Source of the DNA: an uncultured Clostridia bacterium
GTDB lineage: Bacteria > Bacillota > Clostridia > TANB77 > CAG-508
Direction: 5' to 3'
Assembly: GCA_944393755.1 (NCBI GenBank)
Contig: CALYBF010000089.1
Coordinates: 1-6,129, forward strand
Length of the DNA stretch: 6,129 nt
The notes under the pieces are model-generated. The model saw only the letters and a program-made list of their open reading frames with translations, was not told the DNA's origin and did not search any database. This document shows positions 5,468-6,129 of the stretch, piece by piece. Within the stretch, counting starts at the first letter, position 1, and the number at the start of each line of letters is the position of its first letter. The translations under genes were made by a program, and so were the position numbers.

Positions 5468-6064
5468 ATGATATACCTAAAAACATTTAAATTAAGTGAT
5501 GGCAAAATAACCAATAATAACATATATCCATTTAATGTATTACAAAATAAAGAGCCCGATATATTTATATTTGACAATATAACTGTATTATATGGGAATA
5601 ATGGTTCTGGAAAATCAACCATACTAAATATCATTGCTCATAAATTAAATTTAAAAGGAAAAGAACGAAGTAATCCAAAAGTTGTTGGAACATTAGATTA
5701 TTTTGAGGATTATGCATCAAAATGTGAATATGAATTAGGAGAAAATGAAAATGGTAGAAAATTAACTAGAATACCAGAAAATAGCAGATATATAAAAAGT
5801 GAAGAAATCTTATATGAAATAAGGAAAATACAGCAAGATGCAGTTTTACAAGAAAGTATAGAAAGTAATTTGGCAAGAGAAAGAGGATTGAAAAATGCAA
5901 AGGATTTTTTGCAGACAAAAGAAGGTGGAAAGCAGTTTGCAAGGTTTGAATTTTCACAAGATAAATATTCTAATGGAGAAACAACGATGCAAATGAGTGA
6001 ACTTGAGAATGTAAGATATTTTTATGAATTTTTTAAAAGTAGAAAGAATGAGTTTGAAATATAG
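5468..6064 (+). CDS. AAA/ABC-type ATPase with an apparent in-frame internal deletion removing Walker B
   Basis: This 198-residue protein belongs to the small Firmicutes AAA-family (ABC/SMC-like) ATPases that are usually about 240-270 residues and of unknown role. The ATG follows AAAGGGG (5453-5459) by eight bases and lies 15 bases after mazG. The Walker A loop GNNGSGKST is at 43-51, and an IPENSRYIKSEEILYEI region at 102-118. The ABC signature KYSNGE is at 166-171. Full-length relatives continue with a hydrophobic strand ending in LLDEPE (Walker B), a D-loop and ATHSPF. Here SNGETTMQ (168-175) runs straight into SELENVRYFYEFFKSRKNEFE, which resembles the usual C-terminus. About 60-80 residues therefore seem to be missing with the frame kept, and the product should not hydrolyse ATP normally. 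The family comparison is from memory. Confidence 0.8.
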   Translation: MIYLKTFKLSDGKITNNNIYPFNVLQNKEPDIFIFDNITVLYGNNGSGKSTILNIIAHKLNLKGKERSNPKVVGTLDYFEDYASKCEYELGENENGRKLTRIPENSRYIKSEEILYEIRKIQQDAVLQESIESNLARERGLKNAKDFLQTKEGGKQFARFEFSQDKYSNGETTMQMSELENVRYFYEFFKSRKNEFEI

Positions 6065-6107
6065 GCAACCGCAATCCCATTGGCTTTAGACTATGGGTCA
6101 AGGTTGC
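6064..6107 (+). repeat. Compact two-part hairpin abutting the ATPase stop codon
   Basis: GCAACC (6065-6070) pairs with GGTTGC (6102-6107) and, inside it, CCCAT (6076-6080) pairs with ATGGG (6093-6097). Internal loops lie between the two stems. The segment is visibly richer in G+C than the coding sequence around it. A T6 run (6118-6123) comes ten bases after the stem, too far for a textbook terminator. It may be a weak terminator, the end of a mobile element or the start of an RNA; the window ends too soon to tell. Confidence 0.45.
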
Positions 6108-6129
6108 TAAAAGTATATTTTTTATGTTA

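Noticed and set aside
813..5957. Minus-strand open frames across ispE, the membrane genes, rlmD, mazG and the ATPase
   Set aside because: They lie opposite well-supported genes, have Leu/Phe/Ile-rich low-complexity translations typical of antisense AT-rich DNA, and lack ribosome sites and family motifs.
65..6107. GGTTGC near the left edge (66-71) and right edge (6102-6107) as ends of one element
   Set aside because: The similarity covers only about a dozen bases with mismatches, and the flanking sequences do not match.
1..6129. CRISPR array, tRNA, rRNA or transposase gene
   Set aside because: No regularly spaced repeats, no tRNA cloverleaf or T-loop signature, no rRNA-like stretch and no transposase motifs were seen.

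Overview
This 6.1 kb window is strongly AT-rich. Its codons are A- or T-ending (AAA, GAA, ATA, AGA), SD sites are of the AGGAG type, promoters often have an extended -10 (TG-N-TATAAT), and intrinsic terminators end in U-runs. Trp is encoded by TGG, and TAA, TAG and TGA are all used as stops, so the standard bacterial code (table 11) applies. Gene content and style point to an AT-rich Clostridia or related Firmicutes, probably uncultured. This placement is inferred from style and was not tested by phylogeny. All recognisable genes are on the + strand.

Layout. Positions 1-75 may be the tail of an upstream gene, and 114-168 holds two consecutive hairpins, the second an intrinsic terminator. ispE (MEP isoprenoid pathway) occupies 183-1030 and is split by a one-base frameshift. 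A separate cassette follows, with its own promoter, palindromic leader and terminator, encoding a 91-residue membrane protein (1159-1434). A three-gene unit then carries a CmpB-type (PF06541) membrane protein, a VTT/TVP38-type (DedA-like) membrane protein and rlmD, a 23S rRNA uracil-5 methyltransferase; the 5' end of rlmD is out of frame with its only good start codon. Positions 4349-4750 have no convincing protein gene. This stretch holds a short orphan frame continuing past rlmD, a possible promoter-to-terminator small RNA, and the cutA promoter. The last unit is cutA, a MazG-like nucleotide pyrophosphohydrolase gene with an internal stop, and an AAA/ABC-type ATPase that appears to have lost its Walker B region in frame. 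A compact GC-richer hairpin abuts the last stop codon at the window edge.

The most notable feature is the number of lesions. Four of eight genes carry one: a frameshift at A6 in ispE, a frameshift near the start of rlmD, a nonsense codon in mazG and an internal deletion in the ATPase. Either this genome is decaying, some lesions are recoding sites, or the assembly contains errors. I found no CRISPR array, tRNA, rRNA or transposase gene, and no clear evidence of a new multi-gene system. The strongest leads are the recoding-compatible ispE frameshift, the Walker-B-less ATPase and the two structured non-coding segments.
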